A DNA stretch of 64,000 nt from Spirometra erinaceieuropaei (GCA_902702965.1 CACRXP010000115.1:1075647-1139646), one strand, 5' to 3'. Shown: positions 31,251 through 42,230, counted from the stretch's first letter. Translations and numbers: made by a program. Notes: generated by a model not told the origin, from the letters alone.

Positions 31251-32566
31251 GGTCCGTGCGGTAAGGCCTTTCGTCCCTTTTGCGTATGCACAGGTCGACG
31301 AAGTTTCGCGGGTAGCTATTGGCTTAATGACCCGTCGGAGGTATTGTAGTTCAGCAATCTTGTCTTCCGGCTCACTGCAGTGCGTTTCGACACACCGATA
31401 GAGCGTCCTTACACAACTGCGTTCGTGGCTGATTGGGTGGTTACTCTTGAAGTTCAGTACTTGCATCGTATTTGTCGCTTTTCTGAACATTTTGGTCTTT
31501 AGTCCACCACAATCCTTGCGGCATACGAGGACATCCAGTAAGGCCAACTGGTTGTTCTTTTCCTCCTTCATCGTAAATTGAATGCCCGGGAAGACGGCGC
31601 TGAGATGTTCTTGGAATGTCAACACCTGATCCCGTCCGATGACGACGAAGGTATCGTTCACATACCAGGCCGAGAATTTCTGTCTGTGGTTTTGGAAGAC
31701 CAGTGACTCTATCCGTTGCAGGACCGCCTCGGCGATGAATCCCGAAATCGGCAAACACATTGGTGTGCCCTTCACATATTCGTAGATTGTCCCGTTGAAC
31801 GTGAAGTACGTCCTGAGACAGAGCTTCATGAGCTGAAGGATTTGGGCGTGTCCAAGACGGTTCTCCGTTTTATCGTATTTGCTTTGTAGTAGCAGCTCAA
31901 TTGTCTCGATCGCCAGGTCCTGGGAATAGAAGTGAAAAGGGATGTAACATCAAAAGATACCATGACCTCATTTGGATGGATGCTTACCACTTTGAGTTTC
32001 TCAAGGAATTGTGCTGACGAAGAGACCGTGGTGTCTGACTCAGCAGTCAGGAACTTGAAACGCCGGAACAGCCACTTAGCCAGTCCATACGTTGGAGTCC
32101 CTTTGAGCGACACGATGGGTGGGAGAGGAGCGCCGTCTTTGTGCACCTTAGGGAGGCCATAGAATCGGGCCAAGGTCGTATCTTGGGGTCTCGCCATGCG
32201 TCTGTCGGTCGGTGTTATTGCACCTGAGTTCTCCAAGGCCAACAACGTAGCATTGATTTCGCGTGTCAGCGCCTTTAAAGGGTTCGTTGCACATGGGACA
32301 TAGAACTGTCGGTCCTCCAGTAAACCTTTGGCTTTTTGAAGGTAGTCTGTCCTGTCCAGTACAACTTGGGCGCGTCCTTTGTCCGCTGGCACGATGACCA
32401 GGTCTTTGTCGGCCTTGAGTTCTCTGAGCGCATCACGTTCGACCTTGGAAAGGACTTCCCGCGGCCCGTGGGCCAAAAGGAGAGACGACACTTGGTGTCG
32501 GATGAGGTTCTTAGTCTCCTCCGTTGCCTCCGTCTGACAAAGGACTGATTCCACAGCTGCAATCAT
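31119..32566 (-). pseudogene. Penelope-like reverse transcriptase (PLE-A1), frameshifted and active-site changed
   Basis: Two frames cover it: 32566-31826 (246 codons) and 31829-31119 (236 codons). The first has LKADKDLVIVPADKG (about 50-64), FYGLPKVHKDGAPLPPIV (135-152) and motif A SFDVTSLFTSIP (204-215). A single-base loss just after SIP throws it out of frame; matching sequence resumes in the second frame at 31829. That frame has GTPMCLPISGFIAEAV (21-36), where the family usually has GTPMGSPxSG, and AWYVNDTFVVIG (54-65), where the family has YVDD. So one catalytic Asp reads Asn. The frame shifts again near 31250. The enzyme is dead as written. The antisense frames in this span are shadows. 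Confidence 0.85.
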
Positions 32567-32586
32567 GTTAACAGGTTTGGCGTCAA

Positions 32587-33152
32587 CCGGAGATACCGGA
32601 AGACAGCTCCGAACGAGAGTGGCCGAACACGCGGCAGCGGTGCGCAGAAATAACGCCAGCTCTCAATTTGCGGCTCATTCGACGAGATCCGGCCACACAT
32701 TCAAATTCGATGAGGCCGAAATTCTCGCAAGAGGTAACAACCGCGTGAGCCGGGAGCTACTGGAATTACGGTTTACTGGGCCCCAGTCCATCAACAAGTG
32801 CAACGAGCTTGCCATTCCATACTCCGTGCTAAAACTTCGCCTAGGCGGAGTTACAAGCCATGCGGAAAGGGCAGAGGTGAACGCTTTTCCCAACACCTGG
32901 GTCGATGCGTCAGATGGTCGAGCAATCATCACGCCAACATCCAACGCACGTGATGAAATTGCAGCAATTATCGACTCGAATGTCGGCTACCAAGCAATGA
33001 TCACTCCAAGTGCGACGATCCCGGATGAAAGGGGGAGCCGTGAATGTTCACAGGTATGCGGTAGCATGGCTACTGCATCCTATAAATACCGCAGCCCCTT
33101 GTGCAACAACCACCCGTTTCTGTTTTTTGTCTCTGATGATGTATTCGAGTAG
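32587..33152 (+). pseudogene. Penelope-like endonuclease, plus-strand inverted arm (PLE-A1)
   Basis: From GDTGRQLRTRVAEH onwards this frame repeats the minus-strand endonuclease almost residue for residue. It is cut inside the domain, just after the YVGE of the YIG strand, so the GIY strand and Cys motif are absent. The ATG used by the open frame at 32565 lies in unrelated junction sequence. The usual TAG stop has become CAG near 33053, so the frame runs on into the tail and through the hammerhead-like core. It starts next to and divergent from the RT frame on the other strand (overlap of two bases). Confidence 0.8.
33081..33089 (+). promoter_or_regulatory. Conserved TATAAATAC box of PLE-A tails
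   Basis: The same box, with at most one or two changes, lies 40-50 bases before the hammerhead-like core at 30545-30553 (minus), 21512-21520, 29133-29141, 33081-33089 and in the 43.86 kb tail. Its position and sequence suit a TATA element for transcription that starts inside the terminal repeat. That function is inferred. Confidence 0.4.
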
Positions 33153-33163
33153 GAATCCGAAAC
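33133..33163 (+). ncRNA. Hammerhead-like core, plus-strand arm of PLE-A1
   Basis: CTGATGA (33133-33139), T, GTATTC, GAGTAG loop, GAATCC (33153-33158), GAAAC (33159-33163). One mismatch in helix II compared with the minus-strand arm. TATAAATAC is at 33081-33089 and AATAAA at 33172-33177. Confidence 0.5.
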
Positions 33164-33260
33164 GTCAGGCTAATAAAGATCTTGTCCCGGCGATCGTGTC
33201 TCCTTTTGATGTACTGGGACTATCGGTTATCTGTTGTTTTATGACTTAAAATATGGTATC

Positions 33261-34827
33261 CATGTTAATGCCCGTCATAGCTGTCTATCGTATTTCGAGG
33301 TCACACGGCGTTACCGCAAGTCACGGGACGTGATACCGTTGCAGCCGATGCGATTATTAAAAGTGCATCCATTTCCATTAGGAGTCATTTAGGTATTCTA
33401 ATTTTTAAGGCTGTTCAAATCATTTATACAAAAAACCCTATGTATTCCTAAGCGATGTAACGAACATGCCAACAGGCCGACTGCGCGCAATGTAGACACA
33501 ATGCATCAGTATTTGCTTGGGGACCGTATACGACTGCGATAGACGCCCCGCCGAAACTCTGAAATGGACAGTCTGCGATTGAGAAAAGGTGAATTACTAA
33601 ACAAGTGCGATTCACAGGTAGCGTGTCAAAAGAAGGTGCTTTCGATGGCAGAGATTGATGATGTGGAAGAATCAGGACGAAAAGTATTGCTTCGTTCTAC
33701 GAGGACAGGGCAACATACGTTAAGGTCGAAGGCTGTCTGATTCAGATACGCAGCAAGGCGTTGGCTATATACGCATTAGACCCACATTAGTCGTATACCG
33801 AGTGCTGGATATGGACTTCTGCTCCCTAAAAGACGGGCAACCGCTATAATTATTCGTGGTATCAGGACGTAAATAGACCTCTACCGATGAACTTCGATCA
33901 CATGAAACTCATGAGTGCGTTTTGACCAAACTGCACAAGCTAAACCTCACATCTAGCGAACTGCATGTTCAGTGGAATCTACGGTGTCTCTGGATAAATA
34001 TCCGATGATTCTAGTACTAACACCTGACTGCCTGTGAACCCGTCATCCCCTCCTGTCCCTTAGCCTGGAAAGTAAATTGCGTCAACTGTTATTGTAGTAT
34101 TTCGTAATTCGAAATAGTTCTCCTGCAGACACGAAGCCAATTCAACGTCATTGTTTCCATGAGCTGGATTCTACATTACGGGCCGCCATCGCGGTTTTCC
34201 GAGTGCGAGAAATTTATGGTATTCACATTTTGCTTAGTGCTGGCTATTACTTTATTACGGAATATGCCTGTGGAAACGCAGGCGTAGGACCAAGGATACA
34301 AGAATGCTTAACGGGTCAAATAAAGGTGTTAAAATTCGTGTCCAGGGTTACACTCTGTCATTTTTGTGTCGAGGTTTACATAAGACGGACTTTAAACCAT
34401 TCAACTATTTTACTGAATTCGAGGACAAAGAGCACGCTAGCGATAGGAACTCATAGACGTCAACTACATTTAAAAATTTACGTGCGTTTTTGTCACGATT
34501 CAGTATTTCGATTATACTCGACGACGTCAGATGCCTGCAGATAGAGATTTTTAGTTTTACATTGTGCTTACAACGCATGTGTCCGTTAGGTTTCAGGATA
34601 ATTAATTTTATTCTGTATTTCTGACATGCTGCACTTCGTAAGCATACCTCAGTTTGCAAATAATACGTAAGGAAATGATAATAAAAAACTGTTCGCACGA
34701 ATTTGAACTTCCTAACGTTGGATACGACGTCAGGGGCAGAAATTTATTCTCCAAATGACCAAGTAAGTAAATTGTGTTTAAAACCTAGTCAGGGCTTAAT
34801 GCCATTCAACGACTTTTCTGTCTGCTT
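33261..34827. other. No recognisable gene
   Basis: Frames of 97-113 codons at 34203-34698 run on opposite strands and show no motif. No repeat was assigned. Confidence 0.45.
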
Positions 34828-35304
34828 TTGTCTTTAGTTTTTTTTTATGACCAACTCCTAACAATGCTCAAAAACTCAGACCGTGGAATATCATTTACGG
34901 CGCTTAGACATCTTTCTTTTCACATCTTTGCAAAGGTTGTTCCTCTGACACTCCGTTTTTTTCTATCTATTTTGATGATAATGCCATTAAATTCTCAAGA
35001 AAAAGAGTTAACATGGGATGATTTAGGAACTGGAGATAGGTTAGCGTTGCTACAAAATATCAAATTTTTCCGCATTTCTCTTATGAAGATTCTGATGCTT
35101 AGCACCTTTTATTGGTTGGCTAATATGTCGCTTCTGCAACCAACCCAAAATACGCCTTATGCTGTTCTAGTCCTTTTTAACGACTGCGTGATTAAATCAT
35201 GTTTTATAGGTCTGCAGTCGGAAAACCTTTTTTTACGACAGAACTGCCGGAAACTTCAGCCGGTTGGTTTGCCTACAGGATGTTGCTTTTTAACAGGAGC
35301 TTAA
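34828..35304 (+). CDS. Unassigned open frame, 158 codons
   Basis: This is the longest frame in the window that does not belong to a retroelement. It is rich in Leu and Phe. There are hydrophobic stretches near residues 33-52 (FAKVVPLTLRFFLSILMIMP) and 85-100. Between them is a charged patch EKELTWDDLGTGDRLALLQN (58-77). I recognise no family. By a rough estimate about one frame of this length is expected by chance in a window this size and composition. No splice context or upstream signal supports it. It could be chance, an exon or TE debris. Confidence 0.2.
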   Translation: MSLVFFYDQLLTMLKNSDRGISFTALRHLSFHIFAKVVPLTLRFFLSILMIMPLNSQEKELTWDDLGTGDRLALLQNIKFFRISLMKILMLSTFYWLANMSLLQPTQNTPYAVLVLFNDCVIKSCFIGLQSENLFLRQNCRKLQPVGLPTGCCFLTGA

Positions 35305-35955
35305 AAGCCTCTGTGAAATATAACTGCTGTAAAAGTTTAATGAGTGAATTTAGTTCTTTTTGCGCTGAGGTATAATTACGCTGGCAGTATTAATGAGGCC
35401 CTAACCGTACGTAGATTTAAATGAGCTATATCCATCGAGGAGAACGCAAGTCAGTAATGTCGCACGACGGAGTGAAACCTATATCTCTAAAATGTATTTC
35501 CGGAATTGCAGAGCCGGTTATGTTCTGGTTTCCTCTGAGTTCAGTTAAGCCGTTACATTACTAAGAACGAGATATCTGGTTAAAATCATGTATTGTTTGT
35601 CATAAAACTCACGCTTTTGGTGAAAAATATTGCCTTCCGGTGCGACCTCCAAGCGGTATAAGGTACAATTATGATAGAGAGCATAATGTTATATAAGCCA
35701 CAATTTCTGGTTATTGAATTAAAATGTTAAGTTTTATGCAAGCGTTCCCAGTTGTCCAGTGCAACGTTGTTAACTTCATGTCTTTTTGTCTTTGGTTAAA
35801 CAAATTAATTACTTCCAGGTAGTCAGGTTTAAGTGAAACATCCTATCTCGAAGTTACTGTGCAGCACATATCATAACTCCGGTATTTCATTGGGCGTTTG
35901 GCAGATTTGAATATTTATTTTGACCGAAATTTAAAAAGCCATGATATCCATGCGA
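35305..35955. other. No recognisable gene
   Basis: AT-rich sequence without a notable frame, RNA or assignable repeat. Confidence 0.45.
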
Positions 35956-35959
35956 CGGC

Positions 35960-36165
35960 AACCCGTGCTAGCAAGTGGAATGCTTTGTGCAGTCAATACT
36001 CTTACCCACATTTGGATCCAATTACCCGCCCAGCGTGCTGAACTGCATAGAGTCCTTCAATTCTCATCCAGTAAGTTGACAGTTCAAGTAGGATTTCCTA
36101 TTTAATAAATCAAAAATCCAGCAGATGACTACCAGACGCAGTTACTTATTAGGGCTTGTGGCAGA
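35960..36165 (-). mobile_element. tRNA-like repeat (SINE-T), truncated copy 3
   Basis: ATTACCCGCCCAGC, TAGAGTCC, AGCAGGATT-like CAAGTAGGATTTCCTA and GACTACCAGACGCA match the body of the copy at 49383-49560 in the same orientation. To the left, GGCAACCCGTGCTAGCAAGT and CAATACTCTTACCC match the complement of the tRNA-like part, but the A-box end is deleted. Confidence 0.55.
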
Positions 36166-36363
36166 ACTGAACAATTCCTTTAACCATGAATTGTTTAAAT
36201 CAGCTAAGTAGCCCGTAACAATTTATTGCATCTGGTAGCCATCTGGTGGATCTAAGATTGATTTTCTATGACATCCTGATTAGGCAGTCAACGTACTTCA
36301 TCAAAATCGGTAGGTTGCGTAATTATTTACGTACTTACAACGCAGATTCATTGAGTGACCTAC

Positions 36364-37255
36364 CTCATGAAATGTTGGCCGAGATTCTGAAATGCGTTTT
36401 CGATTTGAAAGGATTACTTTGGCGTGGTCATAATACTGATTAGCATTCGGCATACTCCAGTAATATTTCAGACGTGCCAAGATGTCCACTTTTGAATGCG
36501 CTTCTGCTAGATCTCCTGTGAAACCCACTACGTAAGTAGCATGCATTCATCTCATTGATTTTCGATAGTCTTAAAAGTTTAAATATATTTTATAGAAAGC
36601 ATGCACACACATATACTTTCTTCTACTCATTCGGTTGCAAATCACGGCAACTTTAAGGGCTATGTTTGAAGACAGGGCATATTTAGGTTTTAAATAAGTT
36701 TTTAATTATACGATTTTTAAGACGCGCAATGGACGTTCATACAGCATCGTACCTGTGTGTTTACCATTGCTCCTTATGAAATATACAGCGTAGTCCGCAC
36801 TCATCGGAAAATTTCATGAACGCTAAATGGTGCATTCTTAAAGGCATAGAGGAATAAATTATTGTCCCTACATGGAAAGCATGCGCCTTGTAGAAATAAA
36901 TCGCTAAATTCTAATTCAACGACTGTTCTGATTTAAAATTATTAGGTAATTGGAAAACTTTTTTAAAACCTAAACATACCATGTCATCAGAAATAAACTG
37001 TAAGGTCGCGTGATTTGCCACCGAATGTGTGTGGACATGTTTTCTATAAAGTATTAACTTATAATGCCATCAAAAATCAATTCGGGAAATGCATGCTAGT
37101 TAAGTAGTCATTATTTACCGAGTGTGAGTTTTTCGGGAAATTGAAAAGAAGCGCATTCAAAAGCCGGCATCCGGACAAGTCCGACATATTGCTGGATTAT
37201 GCCGAATGACAATCAATTTTACAACTCCACCTAAGTAATCCTTCCAAATCATAGT
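36364..37255. mobile_element. TIR-1 repeat, copy 4
   Basis: It starts CTCATGAAATGTTGGCCGAG-ATTCTGAAATGCG. The left arm (36364-36620) holds GATTTGAAAGGATTACTTTGG, CATTCGGCATACTCCAG and TTTTGAATGCGCTTC. The right arm (about 37040-37255) holds the complements GAAGCGCATTCAAAAGC, CTGGATTATGCCGAATG and AAGTAATCCTTCCAAATC. Arm identity is about 75% over more than 200 bases. The right end is cut about 35 bases short, at the start of an unrelated GC-richer stretch. The opposing 65- and 81-codon frames are arm sequence. Confidence 0.7.
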
Positions 37256-37991
37256 ACAACTAAAGCGTAGACATGCGTGTTTCGTCGATGGTGTGCTGCA
37301 ACCTGACGCCGCTGCGAAGGGTTCGGCTCATCGGTGCGACCTCCAGATTTCTCGTGTGTGCTGTGGTATATGCTCACCAGTTTCACCTGGCTTTCTTTAT
37401 GTTCCAAGGAGATTAATACCTGAACTTGAAGTAACTCCTTTGGAGCCAAAATTTTAGGAACGGTCCGGGTGGGCAACTGGATCCAAATGCGCATAAAGTC
37501 ATGGCTGTCGGCGGGACCTTGCCGTTTATAAGGTTATAACATTAGTTGTAGAAAAGCATTTCCCTTGCAGTCATGAGTTAGAATGCCACTCAGATTGCCG
37601 TGGTTTTACCGTTGTGACAAGTAAAATCGACGGCCGTTTGTCAAGACGCATTAAAAAGAGGCGGACGTGGATTCTGCGGCCCAGAAAGGACCTTTTCATG
37701 GGTAACCATATTTTGTCATCATTCATACTTTACACTACCGGGGATTCACTACGGCGTCCTGCAGTGTTGCCTTGTATAATTTAATTGACAGCATATGTGC
37801 CGCTGAAAGATGCCATTGCCCTAGTCTGTTTTGGCATTTCTTGCACAATCTTGCGAGCTGAAAAATAAATGGTCTGCAGGTTCACAGAAGTATAGCCTTT
37901 GCAGGTTGCCTAGATGTGACCTATAACTAGGCCTCATCTCGTTTGTTAATTAAATAACTGTATATGCATACACATAAAGTAGGTGGACAAA
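37256..37991. other. GC-richer stretch, unassigned
   Basis: An 81-codon minus frame covers 37249-37494, which is richer in GC than its neighbours and abuts the truncated TIR-1 end. It contains a STHEKSGGRTDEPNPSQRRQ stretch but no motif I recognise. The remainder to 37991 is ordinary. Confidence 0.4.
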
Positions 37992-38898
37992 CTCATGATA
38001 ATTTCAAAAAACTTTTCCTTTTTTGAAAAGATAAATTGGTGAGAGTCGTAAACCATTTCACCAATTAACATATAATATTGCAGTAATTCCGTTACCTTAG
38101 AAAGCCGGCTTTCAAATAAGCTCCTTTTTGACTGCATGCGCTAACAACGCTCTGAACAAATGAATACTTACGCATCACAGTTCTATTCATTTATTTTCGA
38201 TGCCCTTAAAAACTTAATTATATTAATTCCTTAGCTTATTTGGTAGCAAATCATAACTTCTTTCAATCTTTTACTCAACTAAAGGGTATTATTAAGTTTG
38301 AAACGCGTTTTTTCTTGTGGAATCCCTTAGTACTGTGTAACGGCCGTTCATAAAGACTCTTTTTTTCTGTATTTACGAATTTGACACAAAGCCACTGTTA
38401 CCTTTTTTGAATCGCATATGGTCTTCTCTTAATACCCTAGAGAAATGTACTGTTTTCTATACGCGGAAAATATAAGGCTTGAAGCTTGAAAACTCTTGAA
38501 TAGAAGTAAAGCGGTAGGTCGGATTAAAAGTGATTGACTATTTGGAGATATATTTGAAAATCAAATTACATATTTATCTGGAACATAAAATTGGAGGAAG
38601 AGGTCAGTTTCAACCAATTGACCGAACTAATAAATATTTTTATGTACGATTCCTTTGAAATACAATTGAACTTTTAGAGGCATTGAAAATCAATGACAAA
38701 GTCATTCTGGTTAGGTAGCCATTTTTTACGGATTGTAATTTTTGCATGAAGTCGGAAAAAATTCATTCGAAATCCGGCATTCCAAAGTAGCTGAATTTTA
38801 TCCGAATCATGCTGCTCAATGATTAGTTTTAGAACTCCATGTCTATATTCTTTCCGAGACAAAAACGTATTTCAGAGTATCGGGTGACAGTTTGTGAG
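37992..38898. mobile_element. TIR-1 repeat, copy 5
   Basis: CTCATGATAATTTCAAAAAA opens it and the complement-type end GTATTTCAGAGTATC...GTGAG closes it at 38898. The left arm reads AAAGCCGGCTTTCAAATAAG and TTATTTTCGATGCCCTTAAA. The right arm reads GCATTGAAAATCAATGAC, CATTCGAAATCCGGCATT. Total about 907 bases with an AT-rich interior and no coding capacity beyond a 62-codon frame made of right-arm sequence. Confidence 0.65.
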
Positions 38899-40712
38899 TT
38901 AGCCCACCTAATGTTCACACGGTGAACTAGGTGTTTATGCAGTTTTGCGCATTTGTACGAAACGTTCCGTCGTACTTTTCCATGCACACTGCTTACTTTC
39001 AATATATTCCATTCACTCTAATCATAAAAACTATCCTTTTGATAAAAAAGTGAAACTGTCAACTTACGAAAGACTTACGCGGGCGCGTGTGCAGCATCCT
39101 CCTAAAATATTTAGATTTCGCCTTTAGCATTTATTTTTCAAACAACATCGACGCGGTGTGAATCATTAAGATTGCAAACGAAAAGCATCCGAGTACGCAT
39201 TTTAACAACATTAAAAAACACCGGCTAAATAAGTCTATTATGCTTCTCCTAAATTTCGTTTAAGTGTAGGTGTGCGCAGTTGGCACAGCATTCGCCAAAC
39301 TGTCATTCTATTCTCAAGGTTTATAACGAGAAGCGAGAGTCTACTATAATCCCCTTTAAACAAAACAACCTATAATTATTCTCCGCAGACAGAAAGAGGG
39401 GTCGTCATAAGTTATTATTACCCTCCGGACGTTACGTAAATCTCGTCGCCGTATGACGCCCACGCAAGAGCATACGCTGCAATGTGACAACAGTTCCAAG
39501 ATAAAGGGTTTTGTGCTGCTGGAAAAACTTAATTTGCGGAATCTAAAGCCCGATGTTCGAGACAGGAGATTCTTTGCTTATATACTGTAATAATGCTATT
39601 CAAAGTACTTTATACTGGCTGCCAGTGTAGATTAGTCACATATGCATGCAGTATATGTGAATCCCTGTATATCGAGAGATTTTGCCCTTGTGATGTCCCA
39701 TATATGGGCTGTGTGTACATGTTTATTTGTCCAATTAGAATTTCCGTGGGGTTTGTTTGCCAGCCTAACGAATATTCAGAATTTTATATATTTTAAACTT
39801 CTGTTCATCCAGAAACGTAACCTGGAACAACGACAACGGACAAAATTATGCATAGAAAATTACGGTGTTTGTATCTATGATTCTGGCATTGCAGTCTGAA
39901 CTGCATATTACATTGAGGGAATTCAAAAGTAAATATCTACTTTTTGAAATATAAGAATGGTCACTGGAGAAAGTTTATGACGTTGTGTAAGTGCTTGATG
40001 GAGGGAACAGCAAAAAGGATTTTTTGGCGCATGACATGCAGAAGAAACCACTAGCGAAGCTGAAGAATTATTTAGCTGCTCCGTATATATTTCTTCTATC
40101 TGGGTACTTTGCAAGGGCTCCTAAACCATGCGCCAGAGCTATCGTCCACAGCATTCAAACCGCCGGGTTTGAAAATGCCCATTTATTAGGCGTACTTACT
40201 TATAATACGATTTCTGCCAACAAAAACCATGTCTACTTTACCAAAATTATGAAGTTTCGAATTTAATATGCCACCTGGGATTCATTTTTAACTCAAACTC
40301 ACGATGGTTTTACACAGTATCTGGTCTGTCTTATATCAATCAAAATTACGACATGTATTTTCAAATAGAAGGTTTGTTAATAGGTGGGATTTTAATATCG
40401 ACGAACATAACCAATAATCGCGAAATATTTAAATAAGGCCAGGCCTTGACTTTCTCACGGATTACATTGTCACCGTTTGCTAAAACTACCGGTAAAAACT
40501 GTCTGTTTAACTAATTTTTTCTGTTTATTCCACGCAATTATCAATATTTATATAAGTATATATGTGCATATATGTTAAGTAGGTCAGACGTAACCGCGAA
40601 GCTCAAACAGTCATAACAAACTAACAAAGTTTAATAATATTCAGGCTATACATTATGACCAAATGTAATAAACGTTTTGTAGAGCACAATCAGCGTACAG
40701 AATAATTGCTTT
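38899..40712. other. No recognisable gene
   Basis: Overlapping frames of 67-91 codons near 39593-40266 show no domain. No repeat was assigned. Confidence 0.45.
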
Positions 40713-41540
40713 CTCATGCAATTTTAATCACAGTTCTCAAATATGCTCTTTATTTAAAAATATCGCTTAACTGAAGTTGTAGGATTAATCATAATGCAGC
40801 ATGGTCCAAAATTATTTATCTCCTGCTTGAATGCGGGCATTTGAGAGAAATAATTTGAATTGTCTGAGAAACAATGCTTCTGAAAATATAGTCACTAAAG
40901 CATTATCGATTATAACCATTGATTATTGATGCTATTAGAAGTAAAAATACATTCTGTTGAAAATACGTACAAAAGCACTTTTAATTGTTATCGCCTGGTA
41001 GCAAATTACTCTTATTTAATGGCATTAACTGGAAGGGACAGTAGATTTTGGATTTGAAAGGGTTTTTTTATAATTATGATTTTATGGTCATAATACTTCC
41101 ATTCCTGCAGCATCTCACTAGCACGTCTGTCAATTTTACTTGAAAAGTAAACAGTCTAATCTACGGTCATTTTTAAAATTTCATAATTACATTATGATTT
41201 CTTCCCAAAAGCGTAAATATCCGTTTGCTGGATGTTATAGGACGTGTATATTGAAAACCCCAGATGCAAATGTAACGAGAGGTTAAACATAATTTTCTCA
41301 GAAACACGAAAATTGAAGTTAAAAAGCAATCAAACTTCAACGGGAGATTGTACTACCTAAGTAGTAATTTTTACAGAGTCTAAATTTTGCAGGCGGCCTA
41401 AAAATCCCGTTCAAAAAGCGGTATCTTGGCGTGACACGACTTCCTATAATTATGTAACAGTACAATTTATTTTACGACACCACTTAAAAAACCTTCCGGA
41501 ATGAAATCTCATTTTAGAATTTTGGTTAAAATTTCATGAG
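40713..41540. mobile_element. TIR-1 repeat, copy 6
   Basis: It starts CTCATGCAATTTTAATCACA-GTTCTC at 40713 and ends AATTTTGGTTAAAATTTCAT-GAG at 41540. These are clear complements and define both termini of the family. Inner arm blocks ACCATTGATTATTGATGC (40915) and TTGAATGCGGGCATTTGAG (about 40828) match the other copies. Length 828 bases; no coding capacity. Confidence 0.65.
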
Positions 41541-41763
41541 ATAACACATTAACTGTAGGCTGTCAGTTTACCAATCGCGTCTTTCAGTACATTTAAAAGC
41601 TTTATGAATGATGAAATATCGCGAAATTCGGCAAATATTTATATTGAGTTTTGCACGAGAATCCACTATTTTTGCTTTAGGTCGCTGGTCAAATTTTGAT
41701 TATTTTATGTTCACTAACGTCTTTACCATCCTCCAAAGAAAAATCCCAGAGGCGTAAAATCAG

Positions 41764-42230
41764 TTAAGCAAAGAGGATACGACGTCCAATACATCTGTTT
41801 GGGAAGTGAGCGGCGCGGCAATAACTCGAAATCAACCAATCCATGTGCGGAAAAGCATCATCGCACAGCGTTCTCAGAATTATTTTTTGAATGCGAACAG
41901 ATTCTCGCAAGCCCTTTTTTGGACTTTCGCTGACAACGATCAAAAACGACCTCAACAATCTGATTATTTTCAATGGTACGAACGGGCTTTGCTCTCCCAG
42001 AGCCTGAGGGGGATTCACGGAGGCCTGTTGGTCCAAAAAGATAATTATGGCTGACTGTTGTGTGCCTTTTTTATGCTGGATTTTTTTTCCCAAGTTCGGC
42101 TGCATGTATCATCTCCATTGCCTGTTCGGTTGAACGTTTTGACATTGAAAACACCTTCGTCAGTTGTAAGAAGTTGATTGTTCGACTCTGTTCTTCCTAG
42201 AGCACGATCTACTATCCAAAACAGAAACAA
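41764..42230 (-). other. Unassigned frames plus hammerhead-like box, minus strand
   Basis: The minus strand has frames of 61 codons (42230-42045) and 113 codons (42105-41764), the latter including FLDQQASVNPPQALGEQ. Inside the first frame, 42163-42131 reads CTGACGA, AGGTGTTTTCAATGTC, AAAACG. That resembles a hammerhead core, though its helix II is poorly paired. The stretch might be an unknown retroelement tail or a gene fragment. The antisense frame at 41806-42054 is equally featureless. Confidence 0.25.

Larger units (their letters stand above)
30350..33260 (-). mobile_element. PLE-A1: Penelope-like element with long near-identical inverted arms
   Basis: The minus strand carries RT (32566-31119), linker, GIY-YIG endonuclease (to 30581) and tail (to about 30350). 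The plus strand from 32587 to about 33260 repeats the endonuclease and tail in reverse. The arms 30350-31046 and 32587-33260 differ at only about ten to twelve positions in 600 by eye, so this is by far the youngest element here. The 1.54 kb between them is the RT. Inverted 5' tails are known in Penelope-like elements, but this arm also includes most of the endonuclease gene. Confidence 0.85.

Noticed and set aside
30690..31349. Plus-strand frames of 66-89 codons
   Set aside because: They are antisense to the PLE-A1 endonuclease and linker on the minus strand.
31932..32548. Plus-strand frames of 70-76 codons
   Set aside because: They are antisense shadows of the Penelope-like RT.
34203..34698. 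Opposing frames of 113 and 97 codons
   Set aside because: They overlap on opposite strands with no motif or composition bias, so chance is the simplest explanation.
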